Below are positions 62,267 through 64,000 of a DNA stretch of 64,000 nt, in pieces. A program made the translations under genes and the position numbers. The notes below the pieces were generated by a model. The model was not told the origin of the DNA, did not search any database, and saw only the letters and a program-made list of their open reading frames with translations. Source of the DNA: Paenibacillus sp. An7 (GTDB lineage Bacteria; Bacillota; Bacilli; Paenibacillales; Paenibacillaceae); the NCBI RefSeq assembly GCF_009870785.1, contig NZ_WTWX01000005.1, forward strand, positions 62,001 to 126,000, in the 5' to 3' direction. Every line of letters starts with the position of its first letter. Positions within the stretch are counted from its first letter, which is position 1.

Positions 62267-62339
62267 GGAACGTCCGTTTGCTTTTTTCATCTTCGTTTAT
62301 ACTTTACACTATTTTCTTCGAAAAAGAAACGTATGTTCG
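62267..62339 (-). promoter_or_regulatory. Predicted recN promoter flanked by two LexA-like boxes
   Basis: Gene-strand CAAACGGACGTTCC (62267-62280) differs at two positions from the Bacillus SOS box CGAACRNRYGTTCG. A second, opposite-strand GAAACGTATGTTCG (62326-62339) also has two differences. Between them, TTTTCG, 17-bp spacer, TATAAA (62296-62324) is a candidate promoter. Confidence 0.6.
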
Positions 62340-62358
62340 CTCACTTTTTTATTATATT

Positions 62359-62808
62359 TTACGAAATATATCCCATGATTTGATTAATAAATGACTTACT
62401 GTTTTCTTCCGTTCGGCAAATCACAAGAATGGTATCATCTCCGCTGATGGTTCCCATGATTTCCGGCCATTCAATGTTATCAAGAAGCGCTGCTACGGAA
62501 TTTGCTGTACCGGGAAGGAACTTCATAACCACAAGATTCGTAGTGTGATCGATACTGAGGAAGTTATCGACTAAAGCACGTTTTAATTTTTGTCCCGGAT
62601 TATATCTTTGATCTGTCGGTAAAGAGTATTTATACCTGCCATCTTCTGTAGGTACCTTAATAAGAAGAAGTTCTTTGATATCTCTTGAGACCGTAGCTTG
62701 GGTTACTTGATATCCAGACTTACGCAGTGCTTCCACCAGTTCATCCTGTGTTTCAATATCATTTTGACTGATAATTTCACGAATTTTTATATGTCGTTGC
62801 CCTTTCAT
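62359..62808 (-). CDS. argR: Arginine repressor ArgR (AhrC)
   Basis: Hexameric arginine-dependent repressor/activator. N-terminal winged helix ([32 protein letters not shown]) and C-terminal arginine-binding domain with [11 protein letters not shown] and [11 protein letters not shown]. 149 aa. The start is the ATG of MKGQRH, 5 nt after GGAGG. Classic neighbour of recN and tlyA. Confidence 0.95.
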   Translation of the reverse strand: MKGQRHIKIREIISQNDIETQDELVEALRKSGYQVTQATVSRDIKELLLIKVPTEDGRYKYSLPTDQRYNPGQKLKRALVDNFLSIDHTTNLVVMKFLPGTANSVAALLDNIEWPEIMGTISGDDTILVICRTEENSKSFINQIMGYIS

Positions 62809-62845
62809 ACATGCCTCCAATTGTCGTGCTCAATATTATTCCTGT

Positions 62846-63328
62846 TTACTCATCCCCTGGATCATACAAATAATCATCATCATCCAGTAAGGATATACGC
62901 TTAATTGTTTCCTCTTCTGTATCCACATAGAGCAGTCCATCACATCCTGGATAGAGCAAAAGATACAGAAGCATTCGATCTCTAACCCCTGATCCTGTCC
63001 ATTCTACCTTCATGCGGCTCCTGGATATTTTAACAATATAAACCTCGTCTTCCTTTTCGGCTACATAATCAATAAATAATCTGCTGTAAAGCGTATTTTG
63101 ATTCACCTGAAAAGAAAGCGGAACCTTTAATTTCCCCCCAATAACTTCATATCCTTCTCTCTCTAAAATATATAGAGCCGGATGTTCCTGAATTTCTTCG
63201 TTTAACAAAAGTTCGGGCATATGTTCAGGTGCAGGGTCTTGAAGCCATTTACGTACACCATATACTATCCAGATCAACACGATTAAACCAAAAAAAGCGA
63301 TAACCACTTTGTCATATTGGCCTTCCAT
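62846..63328 (-). CDS. Membrane-anchored protein of unknown function
   Basis: 160 aa: one N-terminal TM helix (residues 7-25), a linker with Pro/Glu, then a compact soluble domain (about 50-145) with alternating strands (YEVIGGKLKVPLSF, SRLFIDYVAEKEDEVYIVKI) and a helix (RDRMLLYLLLY), ending in an acidic tail (LLDDDDYLYD). Reminiscent of nuclease-like alpha/beta folds but with no catalytic motif I can point to. It lies between tlyA and argR, not present there in B. subtilis. Confidence 0.7.
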   Translation of the reverse strand: MEGQYDKVVIAFFGLIVLIWIVYGVRKWLQDPAPEHMPELLLNEEIQEHPALYILEREGYEVIGGKLKVPLSFQVNQNTLYSRLFIDYVAEKEDEVYIVKISRSRMKVEWTGSGVRDRMLLYLLLYPGCDGLLYVDTEEETIKRISLLDDDDYLYDPGDE

Positions 63329-63408
63329 GCAACCACCTCTACAGAAAATATTCGCGAACTTATGTTCAATTTCCTGTATGGGGTAACCGGTTCGTATCCC
63401 TTATCAGT

Positions 63409-63436
63409 AAAAGAAACTCATCCGAAGATGAGTTTC
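63409..63436 (-). terminator. Terminator at the end of tlyA
   Basis: GAAACTCATC/GATGAGTTTC arms with TTCG tetraloop and TTTT in the gene direction; it overlaps the tlyA stop codon. Confidence 0.85.
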
Positions 63437-64000
63437 AGGTAAACGTATTCGATGCTTGTTTCACAGTAGACTGTATCAAAGCATCTGTATCCATGGATGA
63501 TTCTGTCCTCAACTCAGGAGGATTTAATCTCCAGTGTGCAAGAAACTCAATATTCCCTTCGCCTCCTGTAATTGGAGAGAAGGTGAGATCCTGGAGTTCA
63601 AGGCCAAGTTCCTTCCCATAGGCGATAATGGAATGCAGCACTTCTGCATGCACTTTAGGCTCTCGTATAACACCTGTTTTAGGAACCTTCTCACGACCAG
63701 CCTCAAACTGTGGCTTGATCAGTGCAGCAATATCTGCTGGTTGTTTAAGCAGGTTCACAAGCGGAGGAAGAATGATTTTTAAAGATATAAAAGATACATC
63801 AATACTCGCTACATCCGGTACTGGTCCTGTAAGGTCTTCAGGAGTTACATATCTGAAATTGGTTCTTTCCATGACCGTTACGCGCGGATCATTACGTAAT
63901 GACCAATCCAGCTGATTATAACCTACATCAATTGCATACACATGAGCAGCGCCATGCTGCAATGCACAATCGGTAAATCCTCCAGTGGACGAACCAATAT
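63435..64000 (-). CDS. tlyA: TlyA/FtsJ-like rRNA methyltransferase, N-terminus outside window
   Basis: SAM-dependent 2'-O-methyltransferase of the hemolysin A/TlyA family (YqxC in B. subtilis). The visible part begins within the SAM motif IGSSTGGFTDCALQHGA and continues through VYAIDVGYNQLDW, the DVSFISL motif and IKPQFEAGREKV to a normal end. The N-terminal S4 domain would lie beyond position 64000. Neighbours (argR, recN, spoIVB, spo0A) match Bacillus. Confidence 0.92.
   Translation of the reverse strand, partial: IGSSTGGFTDCALQHGAAHVYAIDVGYNQLDWSLRNDPRVTVMERTNFRYVTPEDLTGPVPDVASIDVSFISLKIILPPLVNLLKQPADIAALIKPQFEAGREKVPKTGVIREPKVHAEVLHSIIAYGKELGLELQDLTFSPITGGEGNIEFLAHWRLNPPELRTESSMDTDALIQSTVKQASNTFT

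Noticed and set aside
62846-63328. Possible PD-(D/E)XK nuclease in the 160-aa protein
   Set aside because: IDYVAEKEDEVYIVK has no (D/E)xK at the required place.
1-64000. CRISPR arrays, IS elements, prophage, tRNA or rRNA genes
   Set aside because: None seen; gene content is continuous housekeeping and sporulation synteny.

Overview
The window is a chromosomal segment of a low-to-mid GC endospore-forming Firmicute. Gene order and protein sequence both fit Paenibacillus or a close relative, with many Bacillus subtilis-type neighbourhoods. Nearly everything is on the minus strand. I see no rRNA, tRNA, CRISPR array, insertion sequence or prophage, so this is core genome rather than an island.

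Layout: 1-10 kb holds plsY, der, the S1-like protein, plsC, cmk, a ypfB-like gene, ypfA, ypeB, prsW, a MecA/YpbH adaptor and a CPBP protease (membrane lipid, ribosome, c-di-GMP and germination functions). At 10.6-12.7 kb a plus-strand serA lies behind a T-box. At 12.9-18.7 kb is resABCDE (cytochrome c maturation and redox signalling). At 18.8-25 kb are rluB, spmBA, dacB, ytfJ, a DUF2953 gene and scpBA. At 25-29 kb is the riboflavin operon ribD-E-AB-H behind an FMN riboswitch. At 29-32 kb are a cyclophilin, a nucleoside deoxyribosyltransferase and lysA. At 32-38 kb are spoVAF/AB/AA, sigF-spoIIAB-spoIIAA and dacF. At 38-44 kb is nucleoside salvage (pdp, two purine nucleoside phosphorylases, deoB) with xerD, a yqzK homologue and fur. 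At 45-49 kb are spoIIM, an EndoQ homologue, nudF, a small mciZ-like gene, an M20 peptidase and a prli42-like micro-ORF. At 49-55 kb are lipB and a branched-chain 2-oxoacid dehydrogenase complex. At 55-57 kb are a DUF2627 gene, a two-TM ion channel and tdk. At 57-64 kb are two small Zn-ribbon genes, spo0A, spoIVB, recN, argR, a membrane protein of unknown function and a partial tlyA.

Sporulation is the common thread. Spo0A (master regulator), SpoIIAA/AB/SigF (forespore sigma switch), SpoIIM (engulfment), SpoIVB (SigK checkpoint), DacF/DacB/SpmAB (cortex), SpoVAA/AB/AF, YpeB and YtfJ (germination), and probably MciZ (division block) are all here. Putative SigG, SigH and Spo0A control sites can be read directly in the sequence.

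No wholly new multi-gene system stands out. The best leads are small or local: a His-rich small ORF interrupted by a +1 frame change (38138-38321); a 49-residue Cys-rich ORF in the slot where sleB would be expected; catalytic-motif departures in thymidine kinase, XerD and the ion channel; a promoter embedded in the terminator before cmk; paired direct repeats before the deoxyribosyltransferase; and LexA-like boxes before recN. All database-dependent statements are inference; no search was run.
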